From Chrysoperla carnea (lineage: Eukaryota > Arthropoda > Insecta > Neuroptera > Chrysopidae): a DNA stretch of 64,000 nt. This document shows, one piece after another, positions 41,233-51,836 of the stretch (its first letter is position 1; each line of letters starts with the position of its first letter). The DNA is taken from contig NC_058339.1 in the NCBI RefSeq assembly GCF_905475395.1, positions 20,034,001-20,098,000 on the forward strand, written 5' to 3'. A program made the position numbers and the translations under genes. The notes under the pieces are model-generated. The model had not been told where the DNA came from and did no database searches. It worked only from the letters and a program-made list of their open reading frames with translations.

Positions 41233-41550
41233 TTCACTTAAAAAATTAGTAAGTAGGCAACTTTTATGACGTAAATGTTAAGTGTTTGTCAAATAATCGA
41301 AAACTATTATACATGTATTACGTATACGTACTTCAAAATTCACTTAAAAAATTAGTAAGTAGGCAACTTTTACGACGTAAATGTTAAGTGTTTGTCAAAT
41401 AATCGAAAACTATTATACATGTATAACGTATACGCACTTCAAAATTCACTTAAAAAATTAGTAAGTAGGCAACTTTTATGACGTATATGTTAAGTGTTTG
41501 TCAAATAATCGAAAACTATTATACATGTATAACGTATATGTACTTCAAGT
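41233..41550. repeat. Tandem repeat, 3 x 106 bp
   Basis: Three units start TTCACTTAAAAAATTAGTAA at 41233, 41339 and 41445, with only a few substitutions between them. Each contains the self-complementary ATACATGTAT. The array ends about 490 bases upstream of the first recognised IR exon. Confidence 0.95.
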
Positions 41551-42037
41551 TGCTTATTTATTAATTTTGTAATTCAACTTAAACATTAACCGTTACATTG
41601 AATTAAAAATTGATTGTTTATTAACATTTTCCTTTATTTGTAACATCTTTAACTGTACTACTATGTGTAATATACCATTTGCCACTCGGGTGTACCATTT
41701 TTAACAGATTCAATTTCAAAATATTTGGACAGTCGGAAGCAGCTACATTATTCATTGTTGCAGCCACATTATTCAGTGTAGAAAAAATAGGCAATTTTAA
41801 GCGAAATTTAGAAAGGGTACTTTGTAATCTAGCTAATATTTAAATCATCATTTATTACAAATACTTCTCTGGATAACATTTTATACAAATGTTGTCAATA
41901 TTTGAAAGAATTTGGACATAAAAAAATTTAGTAGTTTTCATTTGTGATTTATTCTTTACGCTTCAAAGATAATATTACCTATCATTTATTCATACATAAT
42001 CGAAAATGCCTCAAGTATCAGTAAAAAAAATAGTAAA
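41551..42037. other. 5' region of the IR gene
   Basis: An open stretch in the IR frame reaches back to a stop at 41945-41947. A missing 5' exon carrying the signal peptide would be expected here or further upstream. I could not define it. Confidence 0.4.
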
Positions 42038-45000
42038 ATGTATTTAGGAAATTTTAACGTAACGTTATATACCAGTTTACTACTTGCGTTAAAAAATTTT
42101 CACAATATTAAAGAATTATTCTTAATATATAACACTACCAATTCAAGTAAGTATATTACTGATATTTATTTGTAACTTTATTAGTAAATAAAAATTCATT
42201 GCGTCAATTTGCAGATGATATTTATCCAAGACCTGTACTACAGCTTTTGCACAATTTAGCAAATAATAATTATGTTTATTCAAATTTACAAACGCCATCT
42301 TCGTTAACAGAAGAATTAAGCGACATTTTTAAGTACGGTAGATCAGACCAACTTTTTGTGTTATTAAATGTGGATGAGTATTTTCTGGAATATTTAAAGA
42401 ATGTGCGTAGATAAATGAACTACAAAACAAAAATAATTATTCTGGCTCGTCAATTAAAAAAATTGTATATCTATCTAAACAAATTTTTGGGCTTAGAAAT
42501 TTGAGAGTCTGTTGGTATAGTCGCGTCTACCAACGTTTACATCTACAAAAACGCTAGTCGCAGAAACGAAGCACTGAAATTCGAAAATTTGAACAGTAAG
42601 ACGGATTTTAATGCGGTTATCTGTATTTGATTCGTTTGAGCGTCAAGAAATTTTGTGACCTAAACTGATTTATAAGAAATTAAAAATATGCAATTTGCAT
42701 AAATAATATGCATTTTATAATTGCATTTTAAATTAACCGTAAATATACTAAATTTGCAATTCGGTTAATAGTGATGAAAATTATTCCAAACTTGTTACTC
42801 GGGGTTTTTTTATTAGAGAACAGCGACCCCAATAACTCCGATATTTGTGGCCTAGCCAATGAAATTTTCTTAATTAATATTCGAGTACCGAAGTATAAAT
42901 AAAATTTACAATAAGTCTAGATTTTTTTTTTTAGATTTTTAATAACTATCCAGAAGCACTTAACACAAAATGGGTAATATTAACACACTCTTTCAACAAA
43001 CCATACAATCAATATTTTGAAGATGTATTTATTAAAATTACATGTATTGTTGAAATTATTGATCTCAGTAATGGAACGGTAAACATTTGGGAAGTGTACA
43101 AGTTGTCAAGATATGGTCCATTACGCATTTCAGTACCATTTATTTGGAATATTACGAGTGAAGCATTCATTGAATTAAAATCAAGCAACTTGGATCAACG
43201 GCGAGCAAATTTGTATGCTGTTACACTACGTGTTGCAACTTTTGTTTCGGCTCCATTTTTATTTTATAATAAAAACTCTGATGTTGCCGGTTATTTTGGA
43301 AGTGTTTGGCGTGAGTTAGAAAAGCAATGCAATTTTACGTAAGTATCACAAAAAATTTACCATCAACTAATTTTAAAAAAATGCCAAAACCTTACTTAAG
43401 GTTTTGTCCATGGTAAAATATATTTTTAAAATAGGGACTAAATTTAAAATTTATTTCCAATAAAAGATCAGAATATGTATTTTATTATGGTGAAAATAAA
43501 AAAATTGATGGCTATAAAGATTTAAATGTAGCTGTACAAGATGGATCAGCAGAAATTGGCTTACAAGCTCAAACAATGACACCCGAACAATTTTCCCAAA
43601 TTGATTTTTCAGAACCATTAATTACTATTCCGTAAGTATCATACTATTTTCTTTATAGTAATAAAATTTTCAAAAATCACTTATTTTGTATTTACAGGAA
43701 TGTTTTTATATTCCGTCAATCTACGGATGAGATAGCATGGAATACATACTTAGTACCCTTCACGTCTGGAGTTTGGCTAAGTGTGCTAGTTCTAATCATT
43801 AGCACTCCATTCATATTAAATTTTTTACATTCCTTGAATTGTCGTTTCCGATATCTTTGTGTACGAAATATATTTTCAGAAACTTTATTGGATATTTTTG
43901 GTGCTTACTGCCAACAAGGTAAATATACAAAAACAATATATATACAGGGTGGGCCATATCAATGGCTAATAGCTCGTTTTTTAGTTAATTTTTTTACTCT
44001 TAATATTTTCAGGCACCAATGCACCACCAGAGGGTATACCATTTCGGATAGTATATTTAACAGTATACGTTTCGTCAGTAATTTTACTATCAGCATATTC
44101 AGCATCGTTAATCAGTACTATTACCGTCCAAAAATTTCGCCCTCCATTTTTGACATTTGAACAATTAATAGAAGATGGAACATACACTGTTGGAGTTTTA
44201 AGACAATCATTTCAATTTCAATTATTTAATGTTCGTATTTGTATTCTGACACTGTGTTTGTTTTAAATTGACTATTAAAACTATTCTTGACCTAAATATC
44301 GCGGAAAACCAGCGACGAAAACTGCAACATAATCTGACTATAGCCGTTTCTGGTAGTTGAACTATTGACACCCTATTTTTTTGTCTTTCCCCCTTTTTTT
44401 CATTTCCATGCTTTTTAGAGGGGAATAGAAATACCCCAGCTAGAGTTCTAGATTCACAAATGATTTAATTTTGATTTACTTTAAAGTTAATTTCTATCCA
44501 AAAAACCACACAGTTAAATATAGTCAATGTAAAGCATAACTCCAAATGTAATCAATCACCCAATATTTAAAAGAAATGTATGGAATATCATTTCAGGAAA
44601 GTGATTTAAAAATTTATAAAAGAATTGGTGAAAAACATTTAGAAGAAGAAACCAAATTACCACAAAACCATTTAGATGGAATAAGACGTGTTTGTGAACG
44701 AAATAAATATACGTATTTTGTCGATTATATAACTTACGAGTATTTTAAACTACAAGCTCCTTGCATTATAAATGCAGTTGAAACTAAAGTTTCTTCAAGT
44801 TTATCATTCATTTTTCAGAAAAATTTTCCATTTCGTCGAATATTACGAACCAGGTAAAGAAAAGCCAAATTTCTCTAACACACGTTGATCAAAATCCATG
44901 GAGACTCCATAATACCATCTCTCTAGAACTCGTAAAAATAATTTTGGTAATAAGAGCCTGTTACCCCTCTAAATTTCTTACATACCTCTAGAACCTCCCT

Positions 45001-45402
45001 GAAAATAATTCAGTAGGCGAGGCTCCCGCGTCTCTCCGCATTGACTAACAGATTTTTTTAAATTGTATTTTCAGCCTAATCAAATTTATGAGCAACGGTA
45101 TTCTTAATCGAATACTATATAAGGAGCTACAATTAAAATTTAAATCAAATATAGAATTGCCATTTCGAACTGTTGACTTGAAAACGGTGTTACCGCTACT
45201 ACTACTATTAACATTAAGTTTTATATTTTGTTTACTGTATTTGCGATGGGAAAAACATAAATGGGCATTAAATAAAGAAAAAAAATTAACTATCTTTGAG
45301 AAAATGTCGAAAAAATTTGGGAAAATTATTTGGAATCCAATATGTGAAAATATAAAAAAACTAATTCCGCGAAGAGTCAAAGAAATTTTGGAAATTTATT
45401 AG
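42038..45402 (+). CDS. Divergent insect ionotropic receptor (IR, Ir75-like), 8 exons
   Basis: Predicted ligand-gated cation channel of the chemosensory IR family, acting in sensory neuron membranes. Coding exons: 42038-42146, 42215-42402, 42935-43338, 43467-43631, 43698-43918, 44013-44230, 44597-44853, 45075-45402. All junctions keep frame and give 629 residues, usual for an antennal-type IR. Order seen: N-terminal region (1-200), S1 lobe (about 205-310) with the RRANLYAVTLR block, M1 (315-332), pore segment, M3 (375-397) with SAYSASLIS where glutamate receptors carry SYTANLAAF, S2 lobe (400-555), M4 (559-580) and a basic C-tail. The S1 arginine that binds glutamate appears replaced by Gln275, while an acidic Asp478 remains in S2, so the ligand is probably not glutamate. 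No signal peptide follows the chosen ATG, so an upstream 5' exon may be missing. Exon 4 has a weak AAAAG acceptor and exon 2 a GTGCGT donor. Family call strong, subfamily tentative. Confidence 0.9.
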
Positions 45403-45489
45403 TTGTTTGAAGAATGAGACACCTTATTAAGTAAAAGTAATTTATAATTAATATTTATACCAATGTAATAACTGAAATAACTGTAATTT

Positions 45490-45495
45490 AAATAA
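45490..45495 (+). promoter_or_regulatory. Poly(A) signal AATAAA for the IR gene
   Basis: AATAAA lies 88 bases after the IR stop codon, in an AT-rich 3' region. It is the first canonical signal on this strand. Confidence 0.5.
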
Positions 45496-45509
45496 ACAAT
45501 TAATATTAT

Positions 45510-45515
45510 TTTATT
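45510..45515 (-). promoter_or_regulatory. Poly(A) signal AATAAA for asrij (TTTATT on plus strand)
   Basis: On the minus strand AATAAA lies about 90 bases past the asrij stop codon. It is 15 bases from the opposing IR signal, so the two 3' UTRs should overlap or abut. Confidence 0.45.
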
Positions 45516-45604
45516 GTAAAAATTAGAATACAGATATTTAAAATAAAATTATTTAATATTTAAAAATTGCTGCATGAATAACTAAAACGACAACCACTAT
45601 TTGA

Positions 45605-47595
45605 CTAATCCATTATGTCACCATATTTATTCCTTTTCCCTGTAAGACTACTTGGTGGGACATCTGTTTCGAATTCAGTTGGACTTCTTCTTTGTGCGAG
45701 AGGCGGTGTTGTAGGCTCAACAATACCCCTAAAAACATGTTAAAATTAGTTTCTTGTTACTGCAACAAAGCTTAAGGCCTGGCAGTGTATCACGACTACT
45801 GCAGAAGCTGTCACAGTGGTCAGCTCTTGTCATGAGGAGATGGACTTACTTGAGCCAGCCTCTCTTTGACGACCTCGCCGACCTTGAGTCAGTCGACGTC
45901 AAAGCCCTCCTGCTGTTCTTGAACAGCTCCAAATGGTTCATGGAGTAGTGGCCGGGGTTGGGCCAACCCATTTACGGTATCACAACGGACCCTATGGTCT
46001 ACGTGTGTCTCACCCCAGGACAGCCACTCTAACCTAACCTACTGCAACAAAAATATTAAGACCAACCTGTAATTTACACCACGATTCTTTTGATATTCTG
46101 CACGATTTTCTTTACGTAATTCATCATAAGTTTTCAATCCAACAGCTGGTACATTCACGTCTTGATCATCAAATCGTGATGTTTCTGGTGAATCTAAAAA
46201 ATTGTATACGAATAAATATCAATAATCCCAATGCCTGTTATTTATTATGTTTAGAATACACTCCTTTTTAAAATCGGATTTCAGTAGCGGCTTAATTAAG
46301 CATAGAGTTTGGATTAATACAAAAAATTATAATTAATAATACAAATATGATATTTTTACTACCTAATGACGGTCGATTTGAATCATTTAAACCAGGATAA
46401 CTAGGTCTACTTGAATCAATGTTCAAACTTGTTGATTGTTGGGGTAAATCAGAATATACTTCATTGGACGATACTGATGAAAATGGTGCAAGCGCCATAC
46501 TAGTTCCAAGACCAGGCTCAATACTAAAAAATACATCGAATATTAACAATTTTATATTTAAAACAAATGAAAACAAACAATTGACTGAATTAATTGTTGA
46601 AATACCATGTATAGCAAAATATCACACATAACTGATATTCCCATATTAATACATACTACAAAATTTTCACCTAATTAGCGCCCTCGTGGGTAAATAGTGA
46701 TGTTTACAAGAAAATGTTTCAAACAAAAGTTGTTTATTTTTTATAAGGAACATTTTTTACTTCTAACTTTTGTTCTATCTCTAAAGGTTTATAAGATGGG
46801 TCTTACGGACCCAAGACCCAATTGACCTATGTTGCTCATTTACGAACTCGACCTCGCTTTTTACGTCTTAAGCACACTTTAAAAATTTCAGCTTGATATC
46901 TCTTTTCGTTTTTGAGTAATCGTGATGACAGACAGACAGACAGACAGACGGAAATGGACTAATTCTATGAACACCTAAACCAAAATTTTTTTCGTAACAT
47001 CAATATTTTTAAGCGTTACAAACTTGGGACTAAACTGAATATACTACATATATTTCAAATATACATGGTATAAAAATTGAATAATTTATTTAAACTTACT
47101 CTTCGCGCACTACTCCTCTACGTCTCTGGCGTAATATTTCACCTAACCGACTGTCAGGTAACTTCATAAATTTTTCTGCACACACACTTTGGTAAGAAAA
47201 TTTTCCTATGAAATATCCAGCCGTAACAGCTAACATCACTTTTGGTGTAGGTCCCCATTTTATATGTGGTTTCAAATAGCCTGAAGTATATTACAAATCT
47301 TAGAAAATGTTATGTTATTTATCATAAATCAACATTAGATACCGGCTTTTACTCCATAGAAAGTACTTAAACCCAATAATGTTCCTAGTGGCAACGATCT
47401 TTGAAAAAAACTTTCTGTATTACATTCTCTTAATACTCGCATCTCATCTGGAGTAAATTTATATTCTGCCTAGAAATAATTTTAGTTTAAAACAATTACT
47501 GTAAGAATATTTTACACACTTACCGAAGGCGGTCGAGGTTTATTTCCCTCATTTTGAAATGGAGCATTTTGAGTTTGACTATTAGGATCTAACAT
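45605..47595 (-). CDS. asrij: OCIA domain-containing protein (asrij/OCIAD), 6 exons
   Basis: Predicted OCIA-domain membrane protein. In animals this family sits in endosomes and mitochondria, and Drosophila asrij controls blood-cell maintenance. Coding exons in transcript order: 47524-47595, 47343-47469, 47100-47280, 46363-46523, 46067-46193, 45605-45728, giving 263 residues. All donors are GT, all acceptors AG, and phases agree. The OCIA domain spans about residues 25-115. It starts AEYKFTPDEMRVLREC and contains two hydrophobic helices (about 49-64 and 80-98), a glycine-rich stretch (GYFIGKFSYQS) and Cys100. The rest is a low-complexity Ser/Pro-rich tail with a YDELRKENR motif (residues 190-200 region) and a C-terminal NKYGD. 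Both are typical of OCIAD proteins. The start is the first ATG in the exon before the domain. Its 3' end faces the IR gene 202 bp away. Intron 3 carries a MITE (46602-47072) and intron 5 a truncated LINE (45770-46040). Confidence 0.92.
45770..46040 (+). mobile_element. 5'-truncated non-LTR retrotransposon (LINE) end in asrij intron 5
   Basis: This GC-richer 271-bp insert is flanked by the 11-bp direct repeat ACTGCAACAAA at 45759-45769 and 46041-46051. It reads on the plus strand as the end of a LINE open frame (LADLESVDVKALLLFLNSS...), stopping at 45946-45948. A ~90-bp 3' UTR ends CTCTAACCTAACCT. The C-terminal style suits Jockey/R1-type elements, but the clade is not settled. It lies antisense to asrij. 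Confidence 0.85.
46602..47072 (+). mobile_element. ~470-bp MITE (ATACCATGTATA ends), copy C in asrij intron 3
   Basis: Exact ends ATACCATGTATA on the left and its inverted match ATACATGGTAT on the right, fully inside intron 3. The interior matches copies A and B, including the tract of GACA units (46931-46947). Confidence 0.8.
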
Positions 47596-48782
47596 TCCTA
47601 ATAATTTCTATATTTCTATTGTATAAAACTTCCTGTCAAATAAATTATTATCTAATATTATGTATATGTTTTCTAATTTACTGATCATGCTTTAGCCATC
47701 TTTGAAAGATGACATTTTCTTATTAACCTCTGATTTACCGACAGTTCATTCAATTTTATTTTCATACCACAGATGTATTTCAAACATTTTTCCTGAATGT
47801 GAAAGTTGGAAAATTGAAAGTACCTATAATCAAATAGTTTTTGTCATAGGTCAAAGAAAAAACATAATAAAATATCTATCATCAAAAAATTTGATCATCC
47901 AATCTAAACATCTCTTTTAAATATACATTTAATACATATTTTTTTCGACCCTAGATCCGAGTGTTAGATTTTCTGGCATATGTGATATAAATTTTATATC
48001 GCAAACATCAGGGCATCAAACTTTCTGGCCTAGAATCCGATCATTCGCCAGAAAATCCAACTTTCTGGTTTAGGGTCGTAATATACTTTTTACGTCTCTA
48101 TACGTAGTTATATAGAGGTCCAAGATAACGCTTTCGACTCAAAAATTTGATGATTAATTTTCAATATTTTAAACAAACAAAACTAGTATAATACACATGA
48201 ATACCCCAAAATAAGCATATCCCAAAATGCTACATTTTAAATGCGATCCATTTATATCTTAATTTGATATCTACTATTTAATATGCATAACGTGTTAGGA
48301 ACACCACTGGAGGACGAAACTTGAGATAAATATCTCCAAAACAGCTCTTATGCCAGGGAACATAGTAGGTCGTGGGGTCAGCTAAATCGACAGCGCTGTT
48401 ATCTTTACAATAAATCATGCGTGTTATTTTAAATATGACTAATTTTCAATTGTTTACATGTAAATGCTGTAGTAAATATCAAATTTGTTTTTTTCACATC
48501 CTAAGTCGATTCCTAGCTACCATCTGTCCACCATCTTTGGGTACCAATCTTCTATGGAAGCAGTGACGTAACCACACTATAGTTACGTAAATGGTAAATA
48601 TTCTCTAAAAACATGTGGGTAGATAGAATAAGACATATAATAAAAAGTCTACAGTAATTTCATTTTATTTCACATAAACTCATATTTGCAATTATTAAAT
48701 AATAATCATTAAAATACATTGTATTAACAAAAAATATAAACCAATATAATAGTAGTACAAACGAATTGTAGAATTTGTTTCT
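47596..48782. other. Spacer between asrij and Mtch
   Basis: It holds the asrij 5' flank, an ATG-less 74-codon open frame (47696-47920, plus) and a stem whose arms are 47946-47977 and 48053-48078 (CGACCCTAGATCC... / ...TTTAGGGTCG). It ends in the Mtch 3' UTR. Confidence 0.5.
48664..48669 (-). promoter_or_regulatory. Possible poly(A) signal for Mtch
   Basis: TTTATT on the plus strand reads AATAAA on the minus strand, about 115 bases beyond the Mtch stop codon. AATAAA is frequent by chance in such AT-rich DNA. Confidence 0.3.
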
Positions 48783-51700
48783 TTAATAATTCTTTCCATC
48801 AATATTAATTGGAACAGCACGTCCATTAATAACTACTTGAGGACCATTATAATAACGTACAAGAAGACTTGAACCTCTCTTCATTTGACCAGTACGTGAT
48901 AAATGTGACCAGCAATCCACCCACGATGTGTACACAGGCATATATGGTGGTGCTCCAGCTGCCAATCTACATTAGATTTATTTATAAAAATAAGAAAAAT
49001 TAATTTTATAACAAACTTTAGTAAATTTGTAGTTTAAAATCCTTTCCCCAGAGTGGAACATAAAACCTTTCAAATTAGTCATCATTTATCTGTTGTTCAA
49101 AAGTTATGAGGGGATTAAATTATACAATTTTATACAAATATCAACTCACTAGCGCTAGCTTCTAAGAAACAGCCAGCCCATGTTAAGTTGGTACAATCTT
49201 AAACTGATTGCTTTTTTTAGCTCGCATAAGTGTAATATGCTCGCATAATGAGTAATATACTTGGAAACAATAGTGTTTTAATTACAAATTTACTCAAAAT
49301 TATTTATTAAATTTAATATTTACCCTGATCCTGTAACTGCCATGCAATTTGATATTAACAAGAATGGGTATGTAAGTGTGCTGGCTAAGAACTGAAAAAA
49401 ATATAATACATATCAGTTTTGTTATACTCTATTCAGGGCTGTTAGGTGGAATAATTGGATACAAAACCAAAATAATTTGGTTATCTTTTGTATCCAGCTG
49501 GTACTCTTGATTGCTTCGTACAATTGGATACAAAAATGAAATTCAATTGTAAACTTTGCGTAATGAATGCGAATAGTACTTACCGACATAGATACGGAGG
49601 TGTACATCTGTAATTCTTTGTCTTCCAAAAGGTATGTATTTACACAGTAAATTAAACTACTAGCTAGACATAGTGAAATAATATCTCCCAAAACTCGAGG
49701 TATTAAACCACTAAAAAATCCAGATAAACCATTTTCTCTGTATATCTCTCTAACTGAACCAAATACCCCACTAAAAAATAAAAATAACGATTCCTTACTT
49801 TAGAGAGAGTAAATTATTATAAATATTATCGAATATAATAAATGAGAACTCTAGGATAAATCGAAATAAATTTCGATTTTTGCCCCAATTTCCTAGATCA
49901 GTTTTTTGTATTATTAAGATACGTATTTTCGACTACCAAGTAGTCATCATCAGTAAGAATTAGGTAGTGATTACTCTTATTATGAATGTTACTCTTTGCT
50001 AATTTGGTGGCGAACTGCACAAATTGTAGTATCATTGTGCAGTCCGCCACCAAATTAGCAAAGAGTAACATTCATAATAAGAGTAATCACTAGCTACTTC
50101 TTACTGATGATGACTACTTGGTAGTCGAAAATACGTATTTTAAAAATACAAAAAACTGATCTAGGAAATTGGGGCAAAAATCGAAATTTATTTAGAGTAA
50201 ATTATATCTACAAAATACATTAACTTACTTATATTTTGTCTCACCACCAACAAATTGTGCCATCATTCTAATTGTTATTACATGAAATGGCTGGCTAAAT
50301 ACGATAGCTGTAAACCGACTAACAACTTCTTTTGTTAATGTCTTAACATAACGATCTCGTTCTTTTTCGGCTTCTGTTCTGTTATCGTCTTGGCTATCAA
50401 TTGGTTTGTCAAAGTCAAAACTATCCAAAACTTTTTGACTAGCTAATGCACCAACTGTATTTCCAAGAATTTTTGGTACTAAACCCCGATAACAACCCGA
50501 AAATCCATCAACGGTTTTTATATGTTTCACTAAAAATTAAAAAAAAAAGTTTTCACAAGTGATATAATTTGTCAAGCTTTGAAGAATCACGTTATAAGTC
50601 TTCTTTAAATTATAGCATAGAAAAGAATTCACTATTTCCGGTATACTAGCTCGACCAGTGCGATACCTGTGGCTAAAAACACGCTAGAGAAATATAATAC
50701 ATAAGTGAGTAATTTACTTTATTTTTATTTGTAGGCAATTTTACTATAGATATGATATACAAATTACATAATGAAAAAAAATTAAATGTTAATATTATTT
50801 CTCTAGCTTGTTTTTTCCTTTTCGTAACATTTTTAGACCGTGAGTCTCTTTTATGTCATCAGCCAGCACCATAAGCTTTAAAATGAGAAGTAAATCATGG
50901 AATTTGATAAAGGAATAAGGAAGATCTCGCGTGGGCAGGGAAAAACAAGTTAGAGAAATAATATATAAGATTAACAATCCTATTCCGAGCCGTCCCGTAG
51001 AGTATATTTTCAAAAATTGCTTGTTTTATACATGGTTTATACTGTTATTGATAAATCGCTAGAAAGTTTTGTGTGGTTTAATAAGGCTTAATATACCAAA
51101 TTGAGACGAGTGGGGTAAAATTTATGAAGAATAGATCTTTTACTTGGAAGATAATTGAAGAGATACCCCAAAATTTAGTTGTAAATTCGTACTCCACTAG
51201 ATACAATTTGAAATCCGGAAAAAAAATTTAATTCGATATTTCTCGTAAATGTAACTGGAATTTACCAAACTAGAATTATAATTGTAGTTAGAAAGAATCG
51301 CAATAGTTTTATGTGTGGTACACTTGTCATATTCAATGATCCTTGATTCATTAGCCGGTTTATAAAGGATTGCCCGGCACCCCGATGTCCTTTTATAACT
51401 GATTAAATATTCAATATAATTCAAGAAAATTGTTCGAAACTATTCGTTTGAAAGGATAATTTTAAAGTATTTTTTTTTTTATAAAAAATCAAAGAAAAAT
51501 GAATCATATATTTACCATTTTCTGAAGTTCACTGATAAGTGTATAAAATTTTATTTACTTACCATATTCAAATATATTTGGTAATTTTAAAACAGGTTTT
51601 CCTAGAAGCGATGTTGCGGGTTTTGGTGGAAATGGTTCATACCCAATCTACAATGATAAGTATATTTTTACATAATTTGTATAAAAAGGATATTGATATC

Positions 51701-51836
51701 TATAATAAATTATCAATTTATTAACGAAGTATATAACCTGTATTAACACTTTGGCGTATTCTAAAGGATGCGATGCAGTGCTAATGATTATACGAAATCC
51801 ATATGTTGACCAATAGTTTTCTTTTTGTCTGGACAT
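48783..51836 (-). CDS. Mtch: Mitochondrial carrier homolog (MTCH2/Mtch), 6 exons
   Basis: Predicted outer-mitochondrial-membrane protein of the SLC25-derived MTCH family, known as an insertase for tail-anchored proteins and as a tBID partner. Coding exons in transcript order: 51738-51836, 51563-51647, 50229-50529, 49584-49770, 49324-49391, 48783-48966, giving 307 residues; human MTCH2 has 303. The first carrier repeat keeps the PX[DE]XX[KR] signature as PLEYAK at residues 24-29. The second is degenerate ([10 protein letters not shown], about 140-149), with His144 where transporters have an acidic residue. The third is further degraded. This loss is typical of MTCH proteins, which do not act as ordinary carriers. 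The G-x-x-x-G-L-x-P-K/R motif appears twice ([18 protein letters not shown]). Intron 2 holds a dispersed repeat (50645-50980) and intron 3 a long perfect-stem foldback (49864-50193). The start is the only ATG ahead of the first carrier motif. Confidence 0.93.
49864..50193. mobile_element. Near-perfect long foldback element in Mtch intron 3
   Basis: Two 159-base arms (49864-50022 and 50035-50193) are reverse complements with only a handful of mismatches around a 12-base loop. The outer end is AAATAAATTTCGATTTTTGC. It has no coding capacity. A 12-base match (AGAGTAAATTAT) occurs at 50194 and also near 49806; it might be a target-site duplication, though not adjacent on the left. Transcribed with Mtch it would form a long RNA hairpin. 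Confidence 0.9.
50645..50980 (+). repeat. Dispersed repeat in Mtch intron 2, copy 2 of 36684-36990
   Basis: It begins ACTAGCTCGACCAGTGC. The second half folds back (AATATTATTTCTCTAGC against TTAGAGAAATAATATATA). High similarity to 36684-36990 shows it is mobile-element derived. Confidence 0.7.

Noticed and set aside
41233..41550. Three direct repeats considered as a CRISPR array
   Set aside because: The 106-bp units are contiguous with no distinct spacers, and the context is a eukaryotic genome.
45045..45380. 111-codon open frame on the minus strand
   Set aside because: It is the antisense shadow of the last IR exon, which has clear M4 and C-tail features on the plus strand.
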